Assembly: GCF_004917065.1 (NCBI RefSeq)
Contig: NZ_SSYA01000003.1
Span: forward strand, 704,318 to 768,317
DNA: 64,000 nucleotides
Reading direction: 5' to 3'
From: Geomonas ferrireducens
GTDB lineage: Bacteria; Desulfobacterota; Desulfuromonadia; Geobacterales; Geobacteraceae
The notes beneath the pieces were generated by a model, which was not told the DNA's origin, searched no databases, and worked only from the letters and a program-made list of their open reading frames with translations. A program made the position numbers and the translations under genes. Positions 1 to 9,640 of this stretch are shown one piece after another (position 1 is the first letter of the stretch; the number at the start of each line of letters is the position of its first letter).

Positions 1-2
1 TT

Positions 3-68
3 CATGCTGTGAATAGTGACAACCTGCAGACGTTGCTTGTTCCGAAGGCGGCAGACTCTTCCGTCTAA
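3..68 (+). CDS. Possible C-terminal fragment of an upstream gene
   Basis: An open frame enters from the left edge and ends at the TAA at 66-68, giving about 21 residues ending in LVPKAADSSV. It lies just upstream of a polysaccharide gene with its own ribosome binding site, so it could be the end of the preceding locus gene. Nothing in 21 residues identifies a family. It could equally be chance; the other frames close within the first 20 bases. Confidence 0.3.
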   Translation, partial: HAVNSDNLQTLLVPKAADSSV

Positions 69-109
69 GCCTTTTCTGCGGCAGCTGAGGTGGTTATAGG
101 AGGTTTTAA

Positions 110-1042
110 ATGAAGTTCTATAAGCATCCGCAATCAATTGTAGAATCGCATAATATTGGTCGTAATTCGAGAATATGGGCTTTTGCGCACGTTCTGTCAA
201 ATGCAGTAGTTGGTGAAGAGTGTAATATATGTGATCATGTTTTCATAGAAAATGACGTCATCATTGGTAATAGGGTCACTATCAAATGTGGTGTACAGGT
301 TTGGGACGGAGTGAGAATTGCTGATGATGTCTTTATAGGCCCGAATGCCACTTTTACAAATGATTTATTTCCTCGTAGCAAGAAGTATCCTGAGGAATTT
401 TCAAAAACTTTCGTTCTTGAAGGGGCTTCGGTTGGCGCGAATGCCACAATCCTTGCTGGAGTCACTATTGGCAAAAAAGCCATGGTTGGCGCTGGAGCTG
501 TTGTTACGAAGAACGTTCCGCCCAACGCGATCGTTGCTGGTAACCCCGCAAGAATCATTGGATATGTTACGACAACTATGGTTGTCGATAATAAGCAAGA
601 TAAATCATTTCTCCAAGGGGAAGTTCGTCAATCTGATATTCCGGGTGTTGAATTTCTTAGATTGCCGGTAATACCTGATATGCGTGGGAATTTATCCTAT
701 GCCGAATATGGGCAGTTTTTGCCTTTTATCCCTAAAAGGTTTTTTCTTGTTTATGGGGTTCCGAGCAAGGAGATCCGGGGAGAACATGCGCATAAAACCC
801 TCGACCAATTTTTGTTATGCGTCAACGGATCTTGTACTGTCATGGTTGATGACGGTTCCTGCCGTGAAGAATATATTCTCGATTCTCCTGGAACAGCTCT
901 GCGTATCCCACCGATGGTATGGGGGGTACAATATAAATATTCGTCTGACGCTATCCTGTTGGTTCTAGCATCAGATGTTTATTCAAATGAAGATTACATC
1001 AGGGACTACGATGAATTTCTAAAGGCGGTGGGTACCAGATGA
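110..1042 (+). CDS. Bifunctional dTDP-sugar acetyltransferase / 3,4-ketoisomerase (WxcM/FdtD-like)
   Basis: The 310-residue protein is a fusion. Residues ~15-150 form a left-handed beta-helix acetyltransferase (repeated hexapeptides such as [21 protein letters not shown], ending in [13 protein letters not shown]). Residues ~175-305 are a cupin of the FdtA/QdtA/WxcM ketoisomerase family with the catalytic-type motif RGEHAHK (His226, His228). Known relatives convert dTDP-4-keto-6-deoxyglucose to the 3-keto sugar and acetylate the amine formed after transamination, giving dTDP-Fuc3NAc or dTDP-Qui3NAc. The next gene, overlapping by four bases, is the matching aminotransferase. A strong RBS (aggagg at 98-103) supports the ATG at 110. 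Which epimer is made cannot be read from sequence. The precursor genes rmlA and rmlB are not in the window and probably lie upstream. Confidence 0.88.
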   Translation: MKFYKHPQSIVESHNIGRNSRIWAFAHVLSNAVVGEECNICDHVFIENDVIIGNRVTIKCGVQVWDGVRIADDVFIGPNATFTNDLFPRSKKYPEEFSKTFVLEGASVGANATILAGVTIGKKAMVGAGAVVTKNVPPNAIVAGNPARIIGYVTTTMVVDNKQDKSFLQGEVRQSDIPGVEFLRLPVIPDMRGNLSYAEYGQFLPFIPKRFFLVYGVPSKEIRGEHAHKTLDQFLLCVNGSCTVMVDDGSCREEYILDSPGTALRIPPMVWGVQYKYSSDAILLVLASDVYSNEDYIRDYDEFLKAVGTR

Positions 1043-2139
1043 AAGTTCCTTTTCTAGACCTTAAATCACCTTATATTGAGCTGAAAAATGATCTTGATTT
1101 AGCTTTTAATCGCGTGATGACCTCAGGATGGTATGTCTTAGGGAATGAAGTAGCAGCGTTTGAAAATGAATTTGCATCCTATTGCGGTGCAGAACATTGT
1201 GTGGGTGTTGGGAACGGACTTGACGCATTGCATTTGATATTACGTGCTTACGGAATTGGGGCTGGCGATGAAGTGATAGTCCCTTCAAACACTTATATTG
1301 CAACGTGGCTCTCTGTTACCCATGTCGGTGCTACGCCTGTTCCGGTCGAGCCTGAAGCACGGACGTATAATATAGATGCCGCATTAATAGAGAGAGCGAT
1401 TACTAACAAGACCAAAGCCATCATCGTAGTTCATCTCTATGGCCAAACAGCGGACATGGATGCGATAAATGTTATTGCCCATAAAAATGGATTAAAGGTG
1501 ATAGAAGACTGTGCTCAAGCTCACGGTGCTCTTTACAAAGGGCGCAGAGCCGGCAGTCTTGGTGACGCTGCTGCATTCAGTTTTTACCCCGGCAAAAACC
1601 TGGGAGCTGTAGGCGATGGTGGCGCTGTAACTACTAGCGATCCTGAAGTATCAGATCGGGTCAGGGTTCTTCGCAATTACGGTTCCAGAGTCAAATACCA
1701 CAATGATGTCATAGGCTTTAACTCACGTCTCGATGAGTTACAGGCTGCGTTACTTCGTGTTAAATTAAAAAAACTCGATGAATGGAATGGTCGTCGTCAG
1801 GCTCTTGCATCTCTGTATATGAGAACTCTAGAGGGAGTCCCCGACCTCATTTTACCTTTTGTGGCCGAGTGGGCCGAACCTGTCTGGCATCTTTTTGTCG
1901 TTCGTCATCCGCGGCGGGACAGCTTACAAGATTATCTGACATCTAAAGGTGTAGGTACGCTTATTCATTATCCCGTTCCTCCCCACCGCTCTAGCGCCTA
2001 TTCAGGACAAGGTTATCGAGAACGTTGTTACCCAATTGCTGAGGATCTTGCGGCTACTGTGCTAAGTCTTCCCATGGGCCCTCACCTTGATGATAATTGC
2101 GTTGGTTATGTCGAAAATGCCTTTTCTAGTTTCGCCTAA
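1039..2139 (+). CDS. DegT/DnrJ/EryC1/StrS sugar aminotransferase (FdtB/QdtB-like)
   Basis: PLP-dependent aminotransferase of 366 residues, the normal family length. The fold-type I landmarks are visible: Asp157 in [10 protein letters not shown] contacts the pyridine nitrogen, and Lys186 in FYPGKNLGA is the internal aldimine lysine. The ATG overlaps the stop of the ketoisomerase gene (ATGA), so the two are translationally coupled. By analogy with FdtB/QdtB it should aminate C-3 of the dTDP-3-keto-6-deoxyhexose made by the neighbour; this substrate is inferred from context, not from residues. Cytoplasmic. Confidence 0.88.
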   Translation: MKVPFLDLKSPYIELKNDLDLAFNRVMTSGWYVLGNEVAAFENEFASYCGAEHCVGVGNGLDALHLILRAYGIGAGDEVIVPSNTYIATWLSVTHVGATPVPVEPEARTYNIDAALIERAITNKTKAIIVVHLYGQTADMDAINVIAHKNGLKVIEDCAQAHGALYKGRRAGSLGDAAAFSFYPGKNLGAVGDGGAVTTSDPEVSDRVRVLRNYGSRVKYHNDVIGFNSRLDELQAALLRVKLKKLDEWNGRRQALASLYMRTLEGVPDLILPFVAEWAEPVWHLFVVRHPRRDSLQDYLTSKGVGTLIHYPVPPHRSSAYSGQGYRERCYPIAEDLAATVLSLPMGPHLDDNCVGYVENAFSSFA

Positions 2140-2172
2140 ACTTTTACGGGTTTTACGTTTTCAGGATCAAAT

Positions 2173-2775
2173 ATGTTCTTCCGAATAATGATATCTGCAA
2201 TATCCGTATTGTGTCACAGGTACAACTTTCTGCGGTTGCAGTTGTCAACCGCTTCTTTAAAGAGACTTTTAGTCCTCGGCAGCGATATACGGCCAGTAGT
2301 TCCGGTTCGCTGTGACGGAAGTGGGAAGGTTTTTGTTGGGAGCGGGGTTTTGTTAGGCTGTAAGCCTGCGCCTAGGTTGGGGAATGGCGAAATCCTGTTG
2401 CAAGCCAGAGAACCAAAAGCAGTTGTAGAAATTGGGAACAGAGTGGCTTTTTCCAATAACGTTTCAATCATTGCCAATGATAGAATCTCTATTGGAGACG
2501 ATTGCCTTATAGGTGACTGCGTACTTATCATGGATTCTGATTTCCATGGCATAGATCCCCTACAAAGACGAACGAGCAAAGGTATTTCTTTACCTGTTGT
2601 TATAGGGAAAAATGTTTGGTTTGGTAGCCGGGTAATCGTTCAAAAAGGAGTCTGCATTGGTGAGAATTCCATTATAGCGTCTCAAGCCGTAGTTACGCGA
2701 AGTATCCCTCCTAATTGCGTGGCTGGTGGAAATCCCGCAAAAATTATTAGGTATATAAATGAAGGTAAGAACTAA
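2173..2775 (+). CDS. Hexapeptide-repeat acyltransferase
   Basis: The 200-residue protein has a non-repetitive N-terminal third followed by a left-handed beta-helix from about residue 85 (VEIGNRVAF, ISIGDDCLIGDCVLI, VVIGKNVWFGS, VCIGENSII), ending in the family hallmark GGNPAKIIRYI. It most resembles colanic-acid or maltose-type O-acetyltransferases that acetylate sugars of surface polysaccharides; the likely catalytic His is in DSDFHGID. Its 3' end overlaps the flippase start by 17 bases, so it belongs to the same transcript. Acceptor sugar unknown. Confidence 0.8.
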   Translation: MFFRIMISAISVLCHRYNFLRLQLSTASLKRLLVLGSDIRPVVPVRCDGSGKVFVGSGVLLGCKPAPRLGNGEILLQAREPKAVVEIGNRVAFSNNVSIIANDRISIGDDCLIGDCVLIMDSDFHGIDPLQRRTSKGISLPVVIGKNVWFGSRVIVQKGVCIGENSIIASQAVVTRSIPPNCVAGGNPAKIIRYINEGKN

Positions 2776-4249
2776 TAAGTCTGCAACCCATATAATTAGA
2801 GCATCAGCAATAATGGGTAGCAGTTCGTTTGTTGTCATCCTTACCGGGGTTGTGAAAAACAAAGTTTTAGCTCTTATTATAGGACCAGCTGGCTTAGGTC
2901 TTGTGGGGCTTTACTTGTCTATAATTTCAGTTGTAGCAACCATTTCAGGGATGGGTATTAACGGTAGTGGGGTCCGCCATATTGCTGCCGCAGTTAGCGA
3001 AAACGACAACGAAAAGCTGAGCATTACTTGTACGGCGGTCAGAATATCTTCTTTTGTATTTGGCTTGGTTGGAGCTATCTCCCTCATTGTGTTCCGCGAA
3101 CAGGTGTCTGTTCTTGCAATAGGTAAGAGCGGTTATGGTGCTGTAGTTGCTTGGCTAGGCCTTGGAGTCTTAGCTACGAATGTATCCAATGCACAGATAT
3201 CTTTGTTAAACGGTTTAAGAAAACTGGGTGACCTCGCCAGGATCAATGTGACAGGGGCTCTACTTGGATTGCCCATAGCTTGTATTGCTGTTTTGCTTTG
3301 GAAAACTAACGGAGTAATAGCAGCGCTTGTTGGAGGTAATTTAGCAACCCTGACAGCCTCCTGGTGGTTTTATAACAAGAGTGAGATTCCGAAAGTAAAA
3401 ATCGGTCGTAACTGGAACCTGGTTTTGGTGCAGCTAAGGGAACTCTTAGGGTTAGGGACAGTGCTGATGCTCTCAGCGCTAATGACAGCTTCTGTTCAAT
3501 TTTGTGTCAGGGCCTATTTGTCCCAAACTATGGGGATTGAAGCCACAGGTCACTTCCAAGCGTCTTGGAGCATTTCTATGCTTTACCTTGGGTTTGTACT
3601 CAACGCCATGGCGACAGACTTTTACCCTCGTCTTTCGATGGTTGCAAAGGATTCAAGTGAGACTAACAATCTGGTAAATGAGCAGATGGAAGTAGCTTTA
3701 CTTCTTACAGGGCCTGTTATTCTTGGAATGTTAAGCTTCACTCCACAGATAATTTCCATCTTATATTCTAAAGCTTTTTATGAGACTACAAGCATACTTC
3801 GTTGGCAAATCCTCGGAGATCTTTTTAAGGTTGCGTGCTGGCCGATGGGTTTCATTCTGCTCGCTCACGGTCGCAGTGCCTTATTCTTTGCTGCAGAACT
3901 TACATGGAATCTCGCGTATTTGAGTATCATCTACATGGGGCTCGGGATATGGGGTGTAAATATAACTGGCATAGCGTTCTTAGTTGCATACATCCTCCTT
4001 TTTTGTGTTAACTGGGTAATTGTTCACCGTCTCACCAGATTTAGGTTCACTAGATATAATTTACGGCTTTTGTTGATGTATGTTTTATGTTCTATAATAG
4101 TATACTGCTTTGCTGATACGAATAATGTTATGTTTTTTGCTATGTCTTTGTTGATCACATTGGCTTTAGGCGTGTACTCTATTCGTCGTCTATGCAATTC
4201 AGTCGGACCCCTTCCTTGGAAGAAGGCAAAAGCAACCAATTGCTTTTAA
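2759..4249 (+). CDS. wzx: O-antigen/polysaccharide flippase (Wzx family)
   Basis: 496-residue, very hydrophobic protein with about 12-14 predicted membrane segments spread over its length, for example residues ~14-50, ~98-118, ~125-150 and ~165-185. The N-terminal pattern SSFVVILTGVVKNKVLALI and the length fit the Wzx/MATE-like polysaccharide exporter family (COG2244), which moves undecaprenyl-linked repeat units across the inner membrane. The gene overlaps the preceding acetyltransferase. The assignment rests on topology and locus context, since Wzx sequences diverge strongly. It is AT-rich like its neighbours. Confidence 0.85.
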   Translation: MKVRTNKSATHIIRASAIMGSSSFVVILTGVVKNKVLALIIGPAGLGLVGLYLSIISVVATISGMGINGSGVRHIAAAVSENDNEKLSITCTAVRISSFVFGLVGAISLIVFREQVSVLAIGKSGYGAVVAWLGLGVLATNVSNAQISLLNGLRKLGDLARINVTGALLGLPIACIAVLLWKTNGVIAALVGGNLATLTASWWFYNKSEIPKVKIGRNWNLVLVQLRELLGLGTVLMLSALMTASVQFCVRAYLSQTMGIEATGHFQASWSISMLYLGFVLNAMATDFYPRLSMVAKDSSETNNLVNEQMEVALLLTGPVILGMLSFTPQIISILYSKAFYETTSILRWQILGDLFKVACWPMGFILLAHGRSALFFAAELTWNLAYLSIIYMGLGIWGVNITGIAFLVAYILLFCVNWVIVHRLTRFRFTRYNLRLLLMYVLCSIIVYCFADTNNVMFFAMSLLITLALGVYSIRRLCNSVGPLPWKKAKATNCF

Positions 4250-4271
4250 GCCAAATAATGCGAGTTTTCTT

Positions 4272-5507
4272 TTGAATATACTTTTTATTACAAACAAGTT
4301 CATAACAGGAGGTGCCGAGCGATATATCCTAAAAAAGGCATCCGCTCTAATCGCTGAAGGACATAGAGCGCTGATTATTTCGGCTGGTGGTGAGTATACG
4401 ACACGTCTGCTCGATTTGAATATTCCTTTCGTCGATATTCCAGGGCTTGATAAAAACATCAACCTCCTTAGTCACTCAGAGATTCTTTTCATAACTGCTA
4501 AGGTAGGATCTGCAATTCTTAGCCACAAGATTGATATCATAGAAATTGACTCGCCGGTAGTTTTGGAAGTTGGTATTGCGGCTGCTTTCGCATGTAAGAT
4601 CCCATTTCTTCTCAACATTTTTCATGAATATTCGTTTGGTTCAAAGCATGATATCCGGTTGCTCGAGGTTCTTTCCCGTAGCGGACTTCTGTTTTTTCTC
4701 TCCGAAAGTATTGGGGATATTATTTCCTCAAGAACCGGTGCTGATCTAAAAGATGCTCGTGTCCTCCCTATCGTATTGGATCCATATGAATTTAACTCTG
4801 ACGATCCTCCCTTGGAAATATCAGATGATCTTTTTGTATTTGTTGCAATTGCTAGGTTGACTAAAGATAAGGCTTATATAGATGTGTTGCTGGATGAATA
4901 TTGTCAATTTGTAAACCGTGCAGGTGCAAAAAAAACCAGACTTTTCATCGTAGGAGATGGGCCATTCTTTGACAGGTATCACCGTAAATCCCAGCGTATT
5001 AACAAACGTATTCGAAAAAATGACAATCTAATCATCATGATGGGGAATCGTACTGATATATCCGCATTCTATAGGCGCGCGGATGTATATGTCGGAATGG
5101 GGACCACGGCTCTTGAAGCTGCCTTTTTCAAGACCCCTGTTATTGTAGCCTCATTCCACCCTTATCATACCTCAAGCATTGGATACTTCAGTAGGATCGT
5201 ATACGAGTCAGTCGGGGAAGTGGTGCCCTCTAGAGTCTCTTTTACCTCCTATTCTGACATGATGTTTGAACTTTATAAAAACCAGAAACTTCGCGAGGAT
5301 CTTTCTGATAATGGATATAAAAAGATCTGCGACATGTACCTCGCAGAAATTGTAATGAAGAAGTGGATTGTTGCGTACAATGACATTCTTCTCGATAAAC
5401 AACACATTCTATCGCTTGACCTTGACGACATGATCTATTTTCGCGACAGTAAACGTCTGAGGATAAAGAAATTCTTACAATCCCTCACGCGGCTTGCACA
5501 ACTCTAA
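4272..5507 (+). CDS. Glycosyltransferase family 4 protein
   Basis: 411 residues, starting at TTG (4272); no in-frame ATG near the N-terminus gives the family's opening strand, while the TTG yields NILFITNKFITGGAERYIL, which contains the GGAER loop of GT-B glycosyltransferases. Residues ~190-370 hold the nucleotide-sugar binding half: FVAIARLTKDKAY, then ADVYVGMGTTALEAAF with the conserved donor-binding Glu. It should add one sugar of the repeat unit on the cytoplasmic face of the inner membrane. The C-terminal ~40 residues are basic and rich in R/K, possibly membrane-associated. Donor and linkage unknown. Confidence 0.83.
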   Translation: MNILFITNKFITGGAERYILKKASALIAEGHRALIISAGGEYTTRLLDLNIPFVDIPGLDKNINLLSHSEILFITAKVGSAILSHKIDIIEIDSPVVLEVGIAAAFACKIPFLLNIFHEYSFGSKHDIRLLEVLSRSGLLFFLSESIGDIISSRTGADLKDARVLPIVLDPYEFNSDDPPLEISDDLFVFVAIARLTKDKAYIDVLLDEYCQFVNRAGAKKTRLFIVGDGPFFDRYHRKSQRINKRIRKNDNLIIMMGNRTDISAFYRRADVYVGMGTTALEAAFFKTPVIVASFHPYHTSSIGYFSRIVYESVGEVVPSRVSFTSYSDMMFELYKNQKLREDLSDNGYKKICDMYLAEIVMKKWIVAYNDILLDKQHILSLDLDDMIYFRDSKRLRIKKFLQSLTRLAQL

Positions 5508-5510
5508 CTT

Positions 5511-6839
5511 ATGTTACCACTTGCTTACAATAGTACTAGATCGGGGGGGCGACTGGTGTTTCCCTTGGCAGTCATCGCCTGGGCTGTGTTCGTTTCATAT
5601 TTTCTCATACTTCCGGAGCTCTTTAAAATTAAAATGACAGGGGCCCATGTTATTCTTCTGGATTGCCTTACTATTTTGGGCTTCATCTTATTTGCCTCAA
5701 GCCGTGTTGGCGCTATTGGCCATTTACCAGTTTGCCTGACTAAGTACAAAAACAATCTATATTGTTTTATTTTGTTCATATTTATCACTAGCCTCTTTGG
5801 GGCCGTCACTAACGGATTTCCTAATGGATTCATTGATTCTTTTAAAATTGCAACCCAACAAGCATGGCCGCTTGTGCAGATGTTGTTTTTTTTAAACTTA
5901 GGTGTATTTTCTTATCGTCGTCTCGAAATGAGTGAAAATATATTTATTGTATCGATCAGCGTAATAGCTATTGCTGACACTGTTTTAAACATAGCGTCTC
6001 TAGAGTCGATACATTACCTTCGGCCACTTGCTCCTCAAAGCCTTCTATTTATTTTTTGCTTCTTGTTGCTACTAGAGAGAATTCTAAGAGGTAATACTTT
6101 ACCAGCAAAAGGACCACTTTTGATCTTTGTTTGCCTGATGACATTCAATTTCATGGCAGTTGCCTTGTCTGTTACAAGAACAGCTTTGGTAGGACTAGTT
6201 CTTGGGTCCATCATAATGTTTTTGCAGAAATTTAGCGGAAGTTATAATAAAACTAAATATATTTTCTTCTTTATGCTTTTTGGTTTTTGTTTTTTTATTT
6301 TTTTCTTAAAGATGGGGCTAGGGGATGCTTTTGCCTATAGGTCATTCAATTTGCAGGATTCAGAAAGAATAATTATATGGCTTGACGCCTTTAGGATCTT
6401 CAAAGAGAACCCTGTTATCGGTGTCGGACCTGGTTATTATATTAATAACAGTTTGATTGACAATTTTGATCTGGTCGGTGGCCTGTCGTCTGAAAATATG
6501 AGCAACTCTTTGATCCAAATTGGGTCCGCGCATAATACCTTTCTTAACACTCTTGCAACGACAGGAGTCATAGGACTTATATTTTATATTTTTATTTTAG
6601 TTCAGACTCGTTCCTTGCTGAGCAAGTCCCTGCAAAAAGTGGATTGGGTTAAATCGTACTTTTGGGTTACTTTTTTCCTCTCCCTTTTTGAAGAATCTAC
6701 ATTTTTACCTTCCACAAGGTACACTCCAATTCTACTTGCCCCCTTCTGGTATTTCATGGGAGCGAAAGTCTTTGGCAATCGCACTCTCCCAAGTGCATCT
6801 TCGAACGATAAAACGGATCTTTCCCATGCCCAATGTTGA
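5511..6839 (+). CDS. O-antigen polymerase/ligase-like membrane protein (Wzy/WaaL family)
   Basis: 442 residues with roughly ten hydrophobic segments. A Wzy_C-type signature is present: residues ~300-345 contain NPVIGVGPGYYI, and then SAHNTFLNTLATTGVIGL, the His-Asn-x-Phe loop followed by a Gly-rich membrane helix that marks O-antigen ligases and many Wzy polymerases. Next to wzx and glycosyltransferases, the polymerase role (joining repeat units in the periplasm) is likelier than lipid-A ligation, but sequence alone cannot decide. It starts three bases after the preceding stop; the next gene begins inside its 3' end. Confidence 0.8.
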   Translation: MLPLAYNSTRSGGRLVFPLAVIAWAVFVSYFLILPELFKIKMTGAHVILLDCLTILGFILFASSRVGAIGHLPVCLTKYKNNLYCFILFIFITSLFGAVTNGFPNGFIDSFKIATQQAWPLVQMLFFLNLGVFSYRRLEMSENIFIVSISVIAIADTVLNIASLESIHYLRPLAPQSLLFIFCFLLLLERILRGNTLPAKGPLLIFVCLMTFNFMAVALSVTRTALVGLVLGSIIMFLQKFSGSYNKTKYIFFFMLFGFCFFIFFLKMGLGDAFAYRSFNLQDSERIIIWLDAFRIFKENPVIGVGPGYYINNSLIDNFDLVGGLSSENMSNSLIQIGSAHNTFLNTLATTGVIGLIFYIFILVQTRSLLSKSLQKVDWVKSYFWVTFFLSLFEESTFLPSTRYTPILLAPFWYFMGAKVFGNRTLPSASSNDKTDLSHAQC

Positions 6840-7986
6840 ATCTGAAATCGCACCAAAACCTGTGGTTGTGTTTCTAGAAGATGTAACTATTTTAGATAGA
6901 CCATACCTTCACCGGTTTTTTATTGCACAAGCCAAAGAATTCTTGAGCTTGAATGCGAAAGTTATATTTTGCACTAAGGACTGTACTCCTTTGTTACAAA
7001 AGTTTTTAGATGATCACATCACTGGCGCATTTGCAGATAGGAACAGCGGTCGTAATTCTATTAAAAAATATAATCCGACGATTTTATTCATTTCGAGTGT
7101 AATAACTGGAGCTAAGTTATATCTGCTTCATGTCTTTTTTCGGAAAAAAGCGAACATTGTTTTTTGGTATCAGGGCCTAATTCCAGAAGAGTCATTTTTA
7201 AGACGCAATAGCAATCTTCGCAGATGCATCTTACTCTTACTTGAGCATCTTGGACTCGAAATATCAGATATTGTTTTGTTGCCGACCCAAAGCATGTTGG
7301 ATTACCTGAAAGATGCTAACCGACTGCCTCAAAAAAATAAATATATAGTCATTCCCAATGCTATTAGCGCACTGCCTCCTTTGACTTCTGAATCCAAGAA
7401 ACTTTGGGCGATCGAGTCCAATACATCACCTACAATTGGCTACTGTGGTGGGTTGTCGAGATGGCAGTGTTTCCCTGCGGCACTTCACTTCGTAAAGAAG
7501 CTTCAAGAACTTGATCCAAACGTCCTATTTTTAATACTCACTTTCGACTCCCAAAAAGCTTTGGATATGCTGTCAGAAAATGGAATATCAAATGCTGTAG
7601 TTCGGAGTACTACTCCTGACCAAGTATATAAATATGTTCAAGCTTTTGATGTCGGAATCCTATTTCGAGAAGAGGGCCCCGTCAATGCTGCAGCTTTTCC
7701 CCTGAAATACTTAGATTATATTTCTAATGGTGTGCCTGTATTGACGACTCATGCACTCAAAGCGATTTTCGATGACGCTAAAGCGACACATGGTTGTGTT
7801 CTGAATCTAGATGACATTGATTATTCTTCTGTTCTTTCTTATATTAAAGACATTGCGTCTGATAAAACGTTAATAACTAAATCACTTAGGCAGCACTGTG
7901 CTGATAGGTGGATGTTTCATTATGTTAACAGGCAAGCGAAAAGAGCTTTTAAGGAACTGCTGCAGAAGACTTCTGCCAACGTGTAA
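6826..7986 (+). CDS. Glycosyltransferase (GT-B fold)
   Basis: The frame is open from 6688, but the ATG at 6826 is preferred: upstream codons overlap the membrane protein deeply and translate to no GT-like sequence, while from 6826 the protein opens MPNVESEIAPKPVVVFLEDV. This gives 386 residues and a 14-base overlap with wzy. The C-terminal half has GT-B features: TIGYCGGLSRWQCF, then DVGILFREEGPVNAAAFPLK with acidic donor-binding residues, and LDYISNGVPVLTT. It should transfer one sugar of the repeat unit. Family 4 is likely but specificity is unknown. Confidence 0.78.
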   Translation: MPNVESEIAPKPVVVFLEDVTILDRPYLHRFFIAQAKEFLSLNAKVIFCTKDCTPLLQKFLDDHITGAFADRNSGRNSIKKYNPTILFISSVITGAKLYLLHVFFRKKANIVFWYQGLIPEESFLRRNSNLRRCILLLLEHLGLEISDIVLLPTQSMLDYLKDANRLPQKNKYIVIPNAISALPPLTSESKKLWAIESNTSPTIGYCGGLSRWQCFPAALHFVKKLQELDPNVLFLILTFDSQKALDMLSENGISNAVVRSTTPDQVYKYVQAFDVGILFREEGPVNAAAFPLKYLDYISNGVPVLTTHALKAIFDDAKATHGCVLNLDDIDYSSVLSYIKDIASDKTLITKSLRQHCADRWMFHYVNRQAKRAFKELLQKTSANV

Positions 7987-8009
7987 TTTATATAATTGTG
8001 GGTTCTTTT

Positions 8010-9080
8010 ATGAATTCTTCACCGAAGTTATTAATAGTTGGCCGCGTTCCTCCGCCATATGGAGGCGTATCCGTTCATCTCTATCGTCTTACTGAATATT
8101 TGAAAATGGCCGGTTTTCCTTTTCAATTTTGCGATCTATCGGGAAGTTCGAATTCAAATTTTATCAACTGCAATAATCTTTTCCGTTTGACATGGGCGCT
8201 TATCGCTAGGCGTTACAGCGTTGTCCATTGCCATGCCAGTAATCCTTTGCTGGTAATTTTAATTGGTTTAGTTTCCGCACTCCTGAACCGCAAAGCGATT
8301 TACACATTGCATGGTGAAGGAAACCTCTTAACTTGTGAGAATGGATCTTTTCCATTGAAGACCGTATTGCGTTTTGTCCTGCGTAGAGCAACTAGAATTA
8401 TCACTATTAATTCCAACTGTTACACAAGGGCTTGCCAACTCGTTTCCTCTAGTGACAAAATATTGCAAATGCCAGCGTACTTGCCTCCTACACCCTCTGA
8501 GTTTATTTCTCAACCGATTTCAGATCGTATTGAAGAATTTTTACTAGAGCACTCTGTCTGCTTTGCCTCCCAGGGAACTTTTGGTAATAAATACCAAGGA
8601 CTTGATCTTTATCGTTTTGACTTAATGGCTGAGGCTCTTCTTAAACTGAGGGAGACGGTTTCAACCGCTGGTCTTATCTCCTTTATCTCGCAAACACTTG
8701 ACCCGGCTGCTCGCGATGAAGTTTTTGGTCTTCGTCAAAAAATGGGACTTGATCATCACTGGTTAATTCTTGAAAATTTTGGTTCAGCATTGCCCATATA
8801 TCTGAGATGCAAGGCATTTATACGCCCCACTATGTCTGACGGTGATTCTCTCAGTATACGCGAATGCCTTGATTTGGGAATTCCCGTCATTGCTTCCGAC
8901 GCTGTTCCCAGGCCTGATGGGTGTATAATTTTCAAAACAGGCGATGTCCATTCACTTCATACCTCTATTTTGTCATTACTGACCGACTATAAGTACTTCA
9001 ATGCACAAGTGAAAAAAACAAAAACAGATAATTGTTATCAGCCATTGCTTAAATGTTATATCGACTGTTTAGCCATTTAA
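8010..9080 (+). CDS. Glycosyltransferase family 4 protein
   Basis: 356 residues from ATG 8010 (a GTG four codons upstream, at 7998, is an alternative; neither has a strong ribosome binding site). The N-terminus LLIVGRVPPPYGGVSVHLYR is the GT4 acceptor-side Rossmann strand with its glycine loop. Later, HCHASNPL and IYTLHGEGN are typical GT4 contacts. In the C-terminal half, FIRPTMSDGDSLSIRECLD carries the ExxxxxE-like donor-binding motif, followed by GIPVIASD. Third glycosyltransferase in this AT-rich block; sugar specificity cannot be stated. Confidence 0.82.
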   Translation: MNSSPKLLIVGRVPPPYGGVSVHLYRLTEYLKMAGFPFQFCDLSGSSNSNFINCNNLFRLTWALIARRYSVVHCHASNPLLVILIGLVSALLNRKAIYTLHGEGNLLTCENGSFPLKTVLRFVLRRATRIITINSNCYTRACQLVSSSDKILQMPAYLPPTPSEFISQPISDRIEEFLLEHSVCFASQGTFGNKYQGLDLYRFDLMAEALLKLRETVSTAGLISFISQTLDPAARDEVFGLRQKMGLDHHWLILENFGSALPIYLRCKAFIRPTMSDGDSLSIRECLDLGIPVIASDAVPRPDGCIIFKTGDVHSLHTSILSLLTDYKYFNAQVKKTKTDNCYQPLLKCYIDCLAI

Positions 9081-9107
9081 ATCGGATCGGAAAGGAATTG
9101 CTTATAG

Positions 9108-9626
9108 ATGAATTTAAAACGTTTATTTCACTCAATTTTGTCTGGCTATGATGAGACTGCTTTTTGGATAGCGAAAGAAAGATGCAGAACAACAAAAAAC
9201 ACATTTTTAAAATTTTTCTATCTTCGAAGGTACAATAAGTTAAGTCTCAAGTTTTGCGCTTACGTGGGGTATAATGCAATTTTTGATGAACTACCAATCC
9301 TCCCTCATAGTTTGTTTGGAATTTTTATCTCTGATTCAGCCACGATAGGAAAGTCATGTGTAATATTCCATCACGTCACGATTGGTTCAAATACACTTAA
9401 AGACTCTAAAAGGCCTGGTGCTCCTACTATTGGCAATAATTGTTACATCGGAGCCGGGGCAAAAATTATCGGGAATATAAAAATTGGTGACAATGTCCGG
9501 ATAGGTGCAAATTGCGTTGTCACACAGGATATACCCTCAAACAGTACAGTTGTCCTCCCTCCACCTCGTATCATGGCGAAGGAAAACACCGATAACAGCT
9601 TTATTAGACAAAAGCGAAACAACTAA
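9108..9626 (+). CDS. Serine-acetyltransferase-like hexapeptide acyltransferase
   Basis: 172-residue protein of the CysE/LbH superfamily. After ~70 non-repetitive residues the beta-helix runs from ATIGKSCVIFHHVTIG through PTIGNNCYIGAGAKIIG and VRIGANCVVTQDIPSNSTVV. The His-His in FHHVTIG matches the catalytic histidine region of CysE-type enzymes. It lacks the CysE N-terminal helical domain (compare the real cysE at 32425-33093), so in this locus it is more likely a sugar O- or N-acetyltransferase, as in WbbJ/WcaB-type proteins, than a cysteine-synthesis enzyme. Confidence 0.78.
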   Translation: MNLKRLFHSILSGYDETAFWIAKERCRTTKNTFLKFFYLRRYNKLSLKFCAYVGYNAIFDELPILPHSLFGIFISDSATIGKSCVIFHHVTIGSNTLKDSKRPGAPTIGNNCYIGAGAKIIGNIKIGDNVRIGANCVVTQDIPSNSTVVLPPPRIMAKENTDNSFIRQKRNN

Positions 9627-9640
9627 TAGGTCGAATTGTA

